DNA of 64,000 nt from positions 372,001 through 436,000 of the forward strand of contig CAXHNV010000001.1 in NCBI GenBank assembly GCA_964017965.1, written 5' to 3'. Source of the stretch: UBA2883 sp964017965 (lineage in GTDB: Bacteria > Cyanobacteriota > Vampirovibrionia > Gastranaerophilales > Gastranaerophilaceae). The translations under genes were made by a program, and so were the position numbers. This document shows, piece by piece, positions 17,488-26,596 of this stretch (position 1 is the first letter of the stretch; every line of letters starts with the position of its first letter). Below the pieces are notes generated by a model. That model worked only from the letters and a program-made list of their open reading frames with translations. It was not told the origin of the DNA and searched no databases.

Positions 17488-17829
17488 ATGTACAATAAGA
17501 AAAAAACGTTGCTTATAGACCTTGACGGAGTTCTGAACCAATACACAGGTAACTTCGATATCAACCACATCCCCGACATAAAACAAGGTGCAAAAGAGTT
17601 CCTGACAAAACTCTCCGAAACCTTCACAATTAAACTCTTCACTACCCGGAATAAAATCCTGGCTTCAAAATGGTTAATAGATAACGAACTCGATACCATT
17701 ATAGAAGACATTACCAACGTCAAAGAACTCTCATACCTCTACATCGATGACCGATGTATAAAATTCGACGGCGACTACAATAACCTCGAAACCCAAATCA
17801 TCAACTTCAAAGCCTGGTTTCGTGAATAA
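17488..17829 (+). CDS. Small HAD-superfamily phosphatase
   Basis: 113 residues from the ATG at 17488. Motif I is LLIDLDGVLNQ (Asp nucleophile and Asp acid/base), motif II is FTTRN, and YIDDRCI is a late acidic motif IV-like segment. It lacks a cap domain of any size. Such small HAD proteins hydrolyse phosphate from nucleotides or similar small molecules; the substrate is unknown. The nearest RBS (GGAG) is 12 nt upstream, longer than usual. Many codons end in C, unlike the nearby TPR genes. It is divergent from XRE twin B. Confidence 0.75.
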   Translation: MYNKKKTLLIDLDGVLNQYTGNFDINHIPDIKQGAKEFLTKLSETFTIKLFTTRNKILASKWLIDNELDTIIEDITNVKELSYLYIDDRCIKFDGDYNNLETQIINFKAWFRE

Positions 17830-17851
17830 CTAAAAAACAGCTTCCCCTCTC

Positions 17852-18046
17852 CTATTTCTCAGATGATGAGAATAAACTAACTGCTGCGTTGCCAATTGCT
17901 AAAAACGCATTGATAACCGGTGACTGTGGATAATCCATTGCATACTCTTGTACTTGTGTCTGATGTGACCTTAATAATATCTTTTGTCTTGTCGTAGCCA
18001 TAAACGCAGGAGGCAGAAATTTTTCGTTTTCAGTGATTTCGTTCAT
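17852..18046 (-). CDS. Small hypothetical protein (64 aa)
   Basis: Not recognised. There is a short mixed-charge N-terminus and a mildly hydrophobic C-terminal helix (VINAFLAIGNAAVSLFSSSEK). An AGG element 8 nt before the ATG supports translation. The frame is closed by a TAA in a region otherwise empty of genes. No membrane segment long enough to be certain. Confidence 0.5.
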   Translation of the reverse strand: MNEITENEKFLPPAFMATTRQKILLRSHQTQVQEYAMDYPQSPVINAFLAIGNAAVSLFSSSEK

Positions 18047-18192
18047 TAATTAAACCTTTTTTCGCTCACCTTTATATAACATATAACTATCCTAAAATAA
18101 AAACTTGCGCTTTTCACTACTTTTTTTACAATTCTTATCACTTAAACTTGATAAAGGTAGAATTCTACCAAAAAAACACGGTTTGTCATCAT

Positions 18193-19335
18193 CTAAAAAG
18201 ACGAGTTTTGCCAGATATTCATTATGTTTAGCATGTGTTTGTGTAATTTAACATTATGCACTCTTAAATAGTCAACACTCTGGCTGACAGCAAGAGTGTT
18301 TAATGCAAGGGTATAAATATCCTTCTCTTCGTTAGTTGCATTCTGCAACCCCAACGTACTCTTCCTCGAAACCCCCGTCATAACAGGATAGCCCAAAGCA
18401 TAAAACTCCTCAATCCGTCTCAAAATCTCAAAGTTTTCTTCCCTCGATTTGTCAAACCCAATCCCGACATCAATAATAATATTCTCTATCCCGCTAAACT
18501 TGGCATATTCAATCTGTTCATACAAATCCCGAAAAACATCGTCCGCAACACTCTCATAATGATGTTCCTCAGACATATTAACCTCGTTCCCCAAAGAATG
18601 TTGGAGAATTAAAGTCGCATTATACTTAGCCACAATCTGCGCCATATCCTTATCGTATTTCAACCCCGAAACATCATTAATAATCTTCGCGCCTCGCTTC
18701 AAGCATTCCTCAGCAACCACGGCGCTCCTTGTATCAATACTCACAGGAACCCCAAAACCTTTGGCAAACTCTAAAACCGGCAAAATCTTTTCTAACTGAG
18801 CCTCGGCGCTGACAGCCGCAGCCCCCGGTTTTGTCGACTCAGCGCCGATATCTATTATATCTGCTCCATCGTTTACAAGCTGTTCAAAATGTTCACAAGC
18901 AAGCTCAATAGTATTATACTCTCCACCGTCAGAAAACGAGTTTTCAGTGATGTTCAAAATCCCCATAACCTTAGTCTGAGTAGTTTTTTCTACAAGCTGC
19001 AGTCTGATATCTTCTGCAAGCTGTGAGAGCGAAAACGGTTGGTGAGAAAGCTTGTCGGCTATTTTTTGTAACTGTGAATAGCTTCCGCCCAATATAACAT
19101 CAGAACTTTCAACCCTTCCGACAACGACATCGCGATTCGTTGCACAATCCGCACCGACAGACAGCGCTGTCTGTTTCAGAATATTTGCCTGACCAACACT
19201 CAAACCGTATATTTTAAGTGTTTTATACCGGAACTTGTCAACAGCTCTATGACGGTATGATTTGTCGTAGCCGATTATCTCAAGTTCTTTCTGTAAATCT
19301 GCGTTTGTGATAGGTTTAATCAAAAATTTCTGCAT
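18193..19335 (-). CDS. folP: Dihydropteroate synthase with N-terminal extension
   Basis: Condenses p-aminobenzoate with the pterin pyrophosphate in folate synthesis. The catalytic TIM barrel begins at about residue 122 (VMGILNITENSFSDGG, where the usual Pro-Asp is Glu-Asn), continues with IIDIGAESTKPGA, the SIDTRSA substrate loop, INDVSGL, and ends with GVSRKS. Some 115 extra N-terminal residues (38% of the usual barrel length) resemble the extension found on several clostridial and archaeal FolP. The start codon overlaps the preceding stop by one nt (TAATG). It is likely in one operon with the 89-aa membrane protein. Confidence 0.93.
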   Translation of the reverse strand: MQKFLIKPITNADLQKELEIIGYDKSYRHRAVDKFRYKTLKIYGLSVGQANILKQTALSVGADCATNRDVVVGRVESSDVILGGSYSQLQKIADKLSHQPFSLSQLAEDIRLQLVEKTTQTKVMGILNITENSFSDGGEYNTIELACEHFEQLVNDGADIIDIGAESTKPGAAAVSAEAQLEKILPVLEFAKGFGVPVSIDTRSAVVAEECLKRGAKIINDVSGLKYDKDMAQIVAKYNATLILQHSLGNEVNMSEEHHYESVADDVFRDLYEQIEYAKFSGIENIIIDVGIGFDKSREENFEILRRIEEFYALGYPVMTGVSRKSTLGLQNATNEEKDIYTLALNTLAVSQSVDYLRVHNVKLHKHMLNIMNIWQNSSF

Positions 19336-19604
19336 TAAAGTTTCTCGTTTTTATGGAAGAATTTATAGAATCTAGTGTTTTCGTACCAGTAGCAATAGTT
19401 ATCGGCGATAGGTTCGATAATAGCGAAAACGACAGCAAGAATCTTCAAAGATATCCCGCCGATATGGATAACCCCGAGTGCCACAACATAGATAAGCAAA
19501 GCTATTGCAAGGTCTTTACCCAGCAAAGTCATAATCCCATGCCAGTGAAGGTATAAGTAATACGATATCAAACAACCTATGATAAGTGATATTAGTTTTC
19601 TCAT
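19335..19604 (-). CDS. Small membrane protein (89 aa)
   Basis: Unrecognised protein. Hydrophobic segments at about residues 5-20, 28-49 and 51-67 suggest three transmembrane helices, then a short charged tail (FYKFFHKNEKL). It is translationally coupled to folP through a one-nt overlap, but no functional link to folate can be claimed. Confidence 0.7.
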   Translation of the reverse strand: MRKLISLIIGCLISYYLYLHWHGIMTLLGKDLAIALLIYVVALGVIHIGGISLKILAVVFAIIEPIADNYCYWYENTRFYKFFHKNEKL

Positions 19605-19632
19605 CGGACACTCCTTTGTAAAATATAATAAA

Positions 19633-19896
19633 AAGCCGTACCACTACCTATCGACAGGTATGAGCTACCGACTCAAATCATAATACCTACTTTTTAGAGA
19701 TACAATACCCGCAAAGGTTGCCTTAGTGCTGCTATGTTTCCATCCTGACACGGTTCGACAGTTTACGCCACTGTATTCTAAACTATCAACGATACTATAA
19801 CCTTTATCAATAACCATACAAGCCTCACGGCAGGCTCTGCACCTCGCTAAAGCGTTCGAGTCGAGAGATTCGCTAAGTCCCCGTGGAGTACGGCTT
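19633..19896 (-). ncRNA. ffs: Signal recognition particle RNA, long form
   Basis: Domain IV is unmistakable on the minus strand: CCGTGTCAGG, an AUG-GAAA-CAU tetraloop hairpin, then AGCAGCAC. This is the same layout as the E. coli CAGG-stem-GGAA-stem-AGCAGC. The ends pair perfectly: AAGCCGTAC (19888-19896, 5' end) with GTACGGCTT (19633-19641, 3' end). A T-rich tract after the 3' end can terminate transcription. Length near 264 nt is far above the 4.5S size, so a 5' Alu-like domain is present; within it CAAGCC/GGCTTG and CACGG/CCGTG can pair. An open frame across this segment is accidental. Confidence 0.87.
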
Positions 19897-19902
19897 GAAC
19901 TT

Positions 19903-19911
19903 ATAATAGCA
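19903..19911 (-). promoter_or_regulatory. Extended -10 promoter of SRP RNA
   Basis: TGCTATTAT on the minus strand (TATTAT at 19903-19908 with TG one nt upstream), 7 nt before the paired 5' end of the RNA. The -35 is poor, as is usual with extended -10 promoters. Confidence 0.55.
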
Positions 19912-19958
19912 TAAAACTTTGTTAAATCATGTAACAAAATTTACCTAACCTAAAATAC

Positions 19959-19964
19959 TATAAT
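19959..19964 (+). promoter_or_regulatory. -10 box upstream of the metalloprotease pair
   Basis: A consensus TATAAT lies 51 nt before the ATG at 20015; no convincing -35. GAGAGTAG is a plausible RBS 7 nt before the ATG. Confidence 0.4.
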
Positions 19965-20014
19965 TTTCAAAAACTTTAAAAATATGTAGCAATATTTGTG
20001 AGAGTAGTTTTATT

Positions 20015-21667
20015 ATGAGTTTTTCTTATTTTGACAATGACAAACAGATTCAAAAAATAGACATTCAGGTTGGCGGCAAATGGGCTGACTATCAGACTTC
20101 TAATGAAAAATTGAACTCTATTTTCAAAGAAGTTGATGACGGTGACGGTATTGTTCAGATTACCGAAAAAGCTATGGTAGATGATTTAATTAAACAAGCA
20201 GACAATCAAATTGAATCGACTGCTAATAACAATTTTTTAGAAGACGAGGAGTTGCAAAAGTTTGATATAACATTTGCAAGGCTGAAACAGTCGTTTGATA
20301 CAAGTTATTTTACAGCTGACAGAATAAAAACGTATTATCCTGAAGACAAATATACATATACTCAAGAAGGTAGATTTACTGTTGTAACAGATAAAGAAAC
20401 CGGTAAAAAAGTAATTGAATACACTGCTCACGGATATATAAATGAATATTCTGCAAACGGTAGTTCTTATAATGTAAAAATCAACGGGATAGATGTACAG
20501 ATTACACATAGTTCATTAGAAGACGATCGTGATAAAACTCTCGGATTCCGTAACGGAACATTGAATATGCTTTATGACCATAAAAACAAAATTCGTCTTG
20601 GTTGGAGAGAAAATATAGAAAGAGAGATTCTGTTTAAGAATCTTGAAAATCCTGAATGGCTGCGTGACAATGCTATGAACGAGCTTAGCAAAATGCCACC
20701 AAATGTTACGGTAGATTTTTTACAGAAATATTATGACAGGAATAAAGAGTTCTTATTGACAAAAATCTATTGTACAGAGGGAGTTTCTGCAGAGACTAAA
20801 GAAAAGATTTTTGCACTTTTAGATAAACTTGAAGTACACGCAGGTTATAAACCTGAGATGACAAACGAAAATTCTCAGGTGAAAACAGAGTTTTATAAAA
20901 GTGATACTTCGTATTCTGTTAATTTCAGTGATGATATTGTGACTGTTAAAGCAAATAAGCCTGATGCTAAAGAATACAAGATAGATTTAAACAAATTAAT
21001 GATACATGTACCGTTGGATATCCGTCCTTACGCAAAAGCTGCTATTCAGCAAATGCCTGGTGAAACGTTGGTTGATTTGGCTATCGAATGTGACAAATTT
21101 GGTTCACCTATTGGTAGAGATGATTTTCACGGAAATACTGCAGGCTCTTTTGACTCTTCAACTGATATGATAAGTTTCGGGTTTACAAGTATCAAGGTTA
21201 AGCCGGCAACGATTATTCACGAGCTCGGGCACGCAGTAGACCACAGAAAATATGACAGAAATGAGGATGTGCCTGAAAATTGGAAATACGATTTTTCAAT
21301 TTTGAGGAATCCGAAACTTAAAGAAGCATATTTTAAATCAAAGATTAAGTATTTAGGTGTTGAACAATATTACAAAATAGATTCTGAAACAGGCAGCGTT
21401 ATGGTTGATGACGAAGGACTTATGCAAGCCGGCTATTTGAGTAAAGATAAAAAATGGACTTCTAAGTATTACAGGTTAGAAGACAAGGCTTATATGTATA
21501 CGGATGTTTTAGAAGGACCTTCTGAATTGTATTTATTGGCAATGACAGGTGAATCAGAGAACACACCGAAAGAAGCAGTTACACCTGAGCTTATGGAAGA
21601 GTATCTCAAATCTCTTAAAGCAGCAAGGGATATGACAGAAACAGAACGACACATCAGAGAAAAATAG
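20015..21667 (+). CDS. Zincin-like metalloprotease, tandem copy 1
   Basis: 550 residues. Zn-binding HExxH appears as TIIHELGHAVDH near residue 401, and a likely third ligand Glu is in EGPSELYLLAM near residue 498. The arrangement resembles gluzincins such as the anthrax lethal factor-like group. The first 55 residues (MSFSYFDNDKQIQ...) form a block almost identical to copy 2 and contain a degenerate EF-hand-like loop (VDDGDGIVQITE). The middle (about 90-310) has diverged. No signal peptide is visible. Secretion by a non-Sec route with the shared N-terminus as the targeting region is inference. It is 2 nt from copy 2. Confidence 0.7.
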   Translation: MSFSYFDNDKQIQKIDIQVGGKWADYQTSNEKLNSIFKEVDDGDGIVQITEKAMVDDLIKQADNQIESTANNNFLEDEELQKFDITFARLKQSFDTSYFTADRIKTYYPEDKYTYTQEGRFTVVTDKETGKKVIEYTAHGYINEYSANGSSYNVKINGIDVQITHSSLEDDRDKTLGFRNGTLNMLYDHKNKIRLGWRENIEREILFKNLENPEWLRDNAMNELSKMPPNVTVDFLQKYYDRNKEFLLTKIYCTEGVSAETKEKIFALLDKLEVHAGYKPEMTNENSQVKTEFYKSDTSYSVNFSDDIVTVKANKPDAKEYKIDLNKLMIHVPLDIRPYAKAAIQQMPGETLVDLAIECDKFGSPIGRDDFHGNTAGSFDSSTDMISFGFTSIKVKPATIIHELGHAVDHRKYDRNEDVPENWKYDFSILRNPKLKEAYFKSKIKYLGVEQYYKIDSETGSVMVDDEGLMQAGYLSKDKKWTSKYYRLEDKAYMYTDVLEGPSELYLLAMTGESENTPKEAVTPELMEEYLKSLKAARDMTETERHIREK

Positions 21668-21669
21668 TT

Positions 21670-23334
21670 ATGAGTTTCTCTTATTACGATAACGACAAAC
21701 AGATACAGCAAATAGATATTCAGGTAGGCAGCAAATGGGCTGACTATCAGACTTCTAATGAAAAACTGAACTCTATATTTAAAGAAGTTGATGACGGTGA
21801 CGGGGTTGTACAAATCTCTGAAAAAATGCTTTTGGACCAGCTGGTAAAACAGGCAGACAATCAGGTTACCGATAATATTTTAGAAGAGGACGAACTTGAA
21901 ACTGTTGATGTTGAATCATTTAGATACGCTCAGACTTTCGATGCAAGTTATTATTCTTTAGAAAACATCAAAAAGATGTACCCTGAAGACAGATATACTT
22001 ATACTAACGGGGATGTTATCGAAAAGGCTACAGGCAAGAAAGTTTTGTCGATATCAACAAGTTCTCAAGGATTTAGCACTATCAGCGAGTATGGTGACCG
22101 TCAGGGACGTATGAGAATCCGGATTTATGATGACGGTACGGCACGGGTCACAGAGGAAGCCGACGTTAATAATGTTAACAGCGGAGTTGTTGAATACGAA
22201 TATAACAGAACCGGGCAACTTAAGAGCGTTTACGATTTCAAAACCCGTAATACGTATAGTGCAGACGATATTCAACAGAAACTCTTCCTTAAAAACTCTA
22301 AGAATCCTGACTGGGTCAATTTGCAGGCTATAAGTTTTCTTGACGGGGTTTCTGACAAGATGTTGTACAAACTTCTGGCAGAATATAACAAAGACTCATA
22401 CAACAGCAGCGGCTATTTCTTAGAAGAATTAAGCAAAAACGAAAACATTCCTGCTGATGTAAGGGAAGAATTCATTAGCCGAACTATGCAAAGGCTGGAG
22501 AATCAAGCGGGATACAAACAGATATACAGCAATGACAGTTCTCAGGTAAGGACATCGTTTTACAAGAGTGACACTTCATATTCAGTCAATTTCAGTAATG
22601 ACATTGTAACCGTAAAAGCGAACACACCTGATGCGGTTGAACACAGTATTGATTTAAACAATCTTGTATCGGAGCTGCCTTTAGATATGCGGGCTGCGGT
22701 TAAGGCTGCCATTCAAAAAATGCCGGCTGAAGCCATAAACGATTTGGCTATAGAGTGTGACAGGTTCAGAAGCCCTTTAGAACGCAAAGGGTTTAAGGGT
22801 TCATCGGCAGGCTCATTCAGTTTGGGTTATGACAGAATAACCGTTGGTATAGCGGCGTTTGATGCAATTTCACCTGAGACAATAGTTCACGAATTGGGTC
22901 ATGCTATTGATGCGAGAGATTGCGGTACACAAAGCTTTGATAAGAGTGTTTACGGGCACGATATGTCTATACGACATAATGTTCCGTTAAAGAACGCTTA
23001 TTATACATCTATGGCTAAGTATTTAGGTGTGGAAAACTATCTGGTTGAAAACTCTGAAACCGGTGAACTTTCGCTTGATGACGAGGGTTTGATACGCGAC
23101 GGATACAAGACACCTGATAAGCAATGGGCAGGCGAAAACAGAAGACTTATCGGTAAAACATATATGTATCAACTTTTGGAAGAGGGACCTTCTGAATTGT
23201 ATACGCTTGCTATGCTCGGCAGTTCAGAAAACACTGTTAGAAACGCGGCTACGCCTGAACTTATGGAAGAGTATCTCAAATCACTTCAATATACAAGAAG
23301 TTTGAGTGAGAACGAACGTCACGTAAGACAATAA
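21670..23334 (+). CDS. Zincin-like metalloprotease, tandem copy 2
   Basis: 554 residues, paralogue of the preceding gene. The HExxH motif is TIVHELGHAIDAR near residue 405, and the Glu motif EGPSELYTLAM near 500. The N-terminal block (about 1-55) and the catalytic region (about 290-554, including FYKSDTSYSVNFS) are strongly conserved between the copies, whereas residues 90-280 share little. The start follows the previous stop by two nt, so the two proteins are co-expressed. Biological substrate unknown. Confidence 0.7.
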   Translation: MSFSYYDNDKQIQQIDIQVGSKWADYQTSNEKLNSIFKEVDDGDGVVQISEKMLLDQLVKQADNQVTDNILEEDELETVDVESFRYAQTFDASYYSLENIKKMYPEDRYTYTNGDVIEKATGKKVLSISTSSQGFSTISEYGDRQGRMRIRIYDDGTARVTEEADVNNVNSGVVEYEYNRTGQLKSVYDFKTRNTYSADDIQQKLFLKNSKNPDWVNLQAISFLDGVSDKMLYKLLAEYNKDSYNSSGYFLEELSKNENIPADVREEFISRTMQRLENQAGYKQIYSNDSSQVRTSFYKSDTSYSVNFSNDIVTVKANTPDAVEHSIDLNNLVSELPLDMRAAVKAAIQKMPAEAINDLAIECDRFRSPLERKGFKGSSAGSFSLGYDRITVGIAAFDAISPETIVHELGHAIDARDCGTQSFDKSVYGHDMSIRHNVPLKNAYYTSMAKYLGVENYLVENSETGELSLDDEGLIRDGYKTPDKQWAGENRRLIGKTYMYQLLEEGPSELYTLAMLGSSENTVRNAATPELMEEYLKSLQYTRSLSENERHVRQ

Positions 23335-23380
23335 GATAAAGTTTCTGTAATAAAATAGTTTTTATTGTATAATATTAACT

Positions 23381-25183
23381 ATGAAATATAGAGATAATGT
23401 AAGAAACTTTTGTATAATAGCGCATATTGACCACGGCAAATCAACGCTTGCGGACAGATTATTGGAAGCGACGGATACTATTGCTGAGCGTGATATGCAG
23501 GCACAATTATTAGACACAATGGATATTGAGCGTGAGCGCGGGATTACTATCAAGCTCAACGCTGCAAGGATGAATTATAAAGCTAAAGACGGCAAGGATT
23601 ATATCCTTAACCTTATCGACACACCGGGTCACGTGGATTTTTCTTACGAGGTTTCACGTTCGCTTGCCGCTTGTGAGGGTGCGCTGCTTATTGTTGACGC
23701 TACTCAGGGTGTTGAGGCGCAAACGCTTGCTAACGTTTATTTAGCTATCGCACAGGATTTAGAGATTATCCCTGTTATAAACAAGATTGACTTACCTTCT
23801 GCAAACGTAGAAGCCGTAAAACAAGAGATTGAAGAGGTGCTCGGCATAGATTCTTCTATTGCTATCCCTGTCAGTGCAAAAACAGGTGAAAACATTGAAG
23901 AGGTGCTTGAAGCTATCGTAAACTTTATGCCGCCGCCTGAGGATACAACCGAAAAACCGTTAAGAGCGCTAGTTTTTGACAGTGCGTATGACCAATACCT
24001 CGGCACATTATGTTTCTTCAAGATAGTTGACGGAAAAATGCGTCTCGGTGACAAGGTTCGGTTTATGGCGTCGGGCAAAGAATACGAGATTGTTGAACTC
24101 GGGTACCTGACCCCGAACAGAGTTCCTGTAAAAGAGCTCGTTTGCGGTGATGTAGGATATTTTGCAGGCTCTATAAAAGAGATTACAAGGTTTGTGGGTG
24201 ATACTGTCGTTAGTGTCGAAAACCCTGCAACAGAAGCGCTTCCGGGCTATAAAGAAGCGTTACCAATGGTATTTTCAGGGATTTATCCGGTTGATAACGA
24301 AGATTATCACGAGCTCAAAGAAGCTTTAGAGAAGCTTAAGCTTAGTGACAGCAGTATTACGTTTGAACCGGAAACATCGTCAGCGCTCGGGTTCGGGTTC
24401 CGTTGCGGGTTCTTAGGCATGCTTCACATGGAGATTGCTCAGGAACGTTTGGAACGTGAATACGACTTATCGGTTGTGACAACAGCTCCTTCTGTAATCT
24501 ACAGGGTTCATAAAACCAACGGCGAGGTTGTTGAGATTGATAACCCTGCTAACCTTCCTGCCGCTCAATATCGTGATTTTATTGAAGAACCGTACGTGAA
24601 GGTTTCTATTATCGCGCCAAACGATTATGTCGGTACGCTTATGGACTTGTCACAAACAAAACGCGGTATATTTATAAATATGAACTACCTCGATAAAGTC
24701 AGAGCGGAACTTATTTATCATATCCCGTTATCAGAGGTTATTACTGATTTTTACGACCAGTTGAAATCACGTTCAAAAGGTTATGCAAGTTTAGATTATG
24801 AGTTTGTGGACTACAAACGCTCTAAGCTCGTTAAGCTCGATGTTATGCTTGCGGGTGAGGTTGTAGACGCACTTTCTGTAATCTGTCATGAAGACAACGC
24901 GTTTTATATAGGACAAAAGTTGACCGAAAAACTTAAGACTATTATTCCTCGTCAGATGTTTGAGGTTCCTATTCAGGCTGCGATTGGCGGAAGAGTTATC
25001 GCAAGAACAAACATCAAAGCGTTGAGAAAGAGCGTGCTTGATAAGTGTTACGGCGGTGACATTTCAAGAAAACGTAAACTTTTGGAAAAACAAAAACGCG
25101 GTAAAAAACGTATGAAAGCGGTTGGTCGTGTAGAGGTTCCACAAGAAGCATTCATGGCGGTTCTTAGCCTTAACGAAGAGTAA
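23381..25183 (+). CDS. lepA: Elongation factor 4 (LepA)
   Basis: Ribosome-associated translational GTPase, 600 residues. G motifs: AHIDHGKST (about residue 14), switch II DTPGHVDF, NKIDLPSA, and SAKTG. The LepA-specific C-terminal domain contains RRKLLEKQKRGKKRMK-type basic sequence. A TATAAT box at 23368-23373 lies 7 nt before the ATG and there is no Shine-Dalgarno, so the mRNA is probably leaderless. Next gene begins 4 nt downstream. Confidence 0.97.
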   Translation: MKYRDNVRNFCIIAHIDHGKSTLADRLLEATDTIAERDMQAQLLDTMDIERERGITIKLNAARMNYKAKDGKDYILNLIDTPGHVDFSYEVSRSLAACEGALLIVDATQGVEAQTLANVYLAIAQDLEIIPVINKIDLPSANVEAVKQEIEEVLGIDSSIAIPVSAKTGENIEEVLEAIVNFMPPPEDTTEKPLRALVFDSAYDQYLGTLCFFKIVDGKMRLGDKVRFMASGKEYEIVELGYLTPNRVPVKELVCGDVGYFAGSIKEITRFVGDTVVSVENPATEALPGYKEALPMVFSGIYPVDNEDYHELKEALEKLKLSDSSITFEPETSSALGFGFRCGFLGMLHMEIAQERLEREYDLSVVTTAPSVIYRVHKTNGEVVEIDNPANLPAAQYRDFIEEPYVKVSIIAPNDYVGTLMDLSQTKRGIFINMNYLDKVRAELIYHIPLSEVITDFYDQLKSRSKGYASLDYEFVDYKRSKLVKLDVMLAGEVVDALSVICHEDNAFYIGQKLTEKLKTIIPRQMFEVPIQAAIGGRVIARTNIKALRKSVLDKCYGGDISRKRKLLEKQKRGKKRMKAVGRVEVPQEAFMAVLSLNEE

Positions 25184-25187
25184 TTCT

Positions 25188-26411
25188 ATGAAGAAATTTG
25201 CTGTTATTTTATTAGTTTTATTGGGTCTTGCGATGTCATATTTTGGCACGGTATCTAAACGTCAACAGTCCGATAAGATAGAGGTTGTCGTCTGGACTCT
25301 GCAGATGAGCGGGTTTTCGGATTATATTAACGGCATAATCTCTGATTACGAAGCGATTCACCCTGATATCAAGATAAAATGGATTGACGTTCCGTTTTCT
25401 GAGGGTGAAAAACGTACGCTCGCTTCTATCTTGAGCAATAATACGCCCGATTTGGTGAATCTTAACCCTGATTTTTCGTCTATCCTTGCGCAAAAAGGTG
25501 CTTTGGAATATATTGACGAGACAAAACTGGCTGAATTTAACCCTGATATTGTAGAAGCACTTAAATACAAGGGTAACCTCTTTGCTGTACCGTGGTATGC
25601 GACTTCTGCTATCACTATTTATAACAAGAGTTTGTACAACAAGTCGGGTTTAAAAACTATGCCGAAAACCTATGAGGATTTGGCTAAGGTTTCTGCGTTA
25701 GTACGTCGAAATACCGGTTGTTATGCATATTTCCCGACTATAACGGAGAATGATACAATGCTCAAGATTTTGAACAAATACGGGGTGAATTCGCCGGAGA
25801 CTGTGACAAACGCTGAGAGCGAACGTATTTTTGAGATGTTTAAATCATTATATCAAGCGAAGCTTATTCCTGCTGAGAGTATTACGCAGACTCATCAGGA
25901 AGCGTTAGAAAAATATATGTCAGAAAACGTTGTTTTCTTTCAGGGCGGGGCGAATTTCCTTACTATGATTAAGGATAACGCGCCAAATGTTTACAAAAAC
26001 ACTGATGTAGCACCGCAGATTACGGGTAAATTGGGGCAGAACGATTTTTCGCTTATGAACTTTGTTATACCTAAACGTGCAAGACACAAAAAAGAGGCAC
26101 TCGATTTTTGTTTGTACCTTACTAACAAAGAGAACCAGTTAAGGTTGGCGAAGCTTACAAACGTTATCTCAACCAACAAATCAGCGTTGAAAGACCCGTT
26201 TTATAACTCGGATAGTGACGTTATGTCAAGGGCGAGAAAATACAGCGCAAAACAATTACATCATATACAACCTGTAATGAAGCAGCACGACAGCCAAAAA
26301 GACATCAACCTTCTTGTAAACACTACGGTGCAAACAATATTGTTAAACAAAAAGCCAACAAAAGAAGCTTTAAAAGAATTATCGAATTCGTGGAATAAAC
26401 TAAGTCAGTAA
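25188..26411 (+). CDS. Extracellular solute-binding protein (family 1, sugar type), orphan
   Basis: 407 residues with an N-terminal hydrophobic segment (LLVLLGLAMSYFG) and a typical family-1 fold: VVVWTLQMSGF, DYEAIHPDIKIKW, FAVPWYATSAITIYNK, and NFLTMIKDNAP. Such proteins deliver oligosaccharides or glycerol-phosphates to ABC importers. No permease or ATPase gene is nearby. There is no lipobox cysteine, so it may be membrane-anchored by its uncleaved helix or released into the periplasm. It is 4 nt from lepA, an unusual partner. Confidence 0.85.
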   Translation: MKKFAVILLVLLGLAMSYFGTVSKRQQSDKIEVVVWTLQMSGFSDYINGIISDYEAIHPDIKIKWIDVPFSEGEKRTLASILSNNTPDLVNLNPDFSSILAQKGALEYIDETKLAEFNPDIVEALKYKGNLFAVPWYATSAITIYNKSLYNKSGLKTMPKTYEDLAKVSALVRRNTGCYAYFPTITENDTMLKILNKYGVNSPETVTNAESERIFEMFKSLYQAKLIPAESITQTHQEALEKYMSENVVFFQGGANFLTMIKDNAPNVYKNTDVAPQITGKLGQNDFSLMNFVIPKRARHKKEALDFCLYLTNKENQLRLAKLTNVISTNKSALKDPFYNSDSDVMSRARKYSAKQLHHIQPVMKQHDSQKDINLLVNTTVQTILLNKKPTKEALKELSNSWNKLSQ

Positions 26412-26412
26412 A

Positions 26413-26591
26413 GCGTCAGGTTGTGCAAACAACAGACCTTTACGGAGCGCGCCATCATTGTTTTGTTTTGCACGATGTCGAATACAGCCGGCAACTTTAG
26501 CAGCAAACGTCATGGCATATGAGACCGATGCAAAACAATTACAGTTGATGAGAGCGCGGAGTTCAGTGTCTGTTGTTGCATAACCTGACGC
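26413..26591 (-). ncRNA. Candidate 6S-like long-hairpin RNA (or inverted-repeat element)
   Basis: The termini are a 24-25 bp inverted repeat (26413-26437 with 26568-26591, one bulge and one mismatch), and pairing continues inside (TTGTTTTGCA against TGCAAAACAA; ATCAACTGT region, GCGCG segments). The whole is a 179-nt near-continuous hairpin with bulges. On the minus strand TTGGAA (26622-26627), 17-nt spacer, CAGAAT (26599-26604) places the start at about 26592, exactly at the 5' arm. This fits 6S RNA in size and shape, but no sequence match is claimed. Alternative: a MITE-like element, without a visible target-site duplication. Confidence 0.5.
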
Positions 26592-26596
26592 CCTAA

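Noticed and set aside
19665..19937. Open frame of 90 codons on the minus strand
   Set aside because: It coincides with the SRP RNA, whose domain IV and end helix explain the sequence.
26413..26591. MITE-like mobile element
   Set aside because: The repeats reach the ends but no flanking target duplication is seen, and the promoter position fits an RNA gene better; it is still an open alternative.
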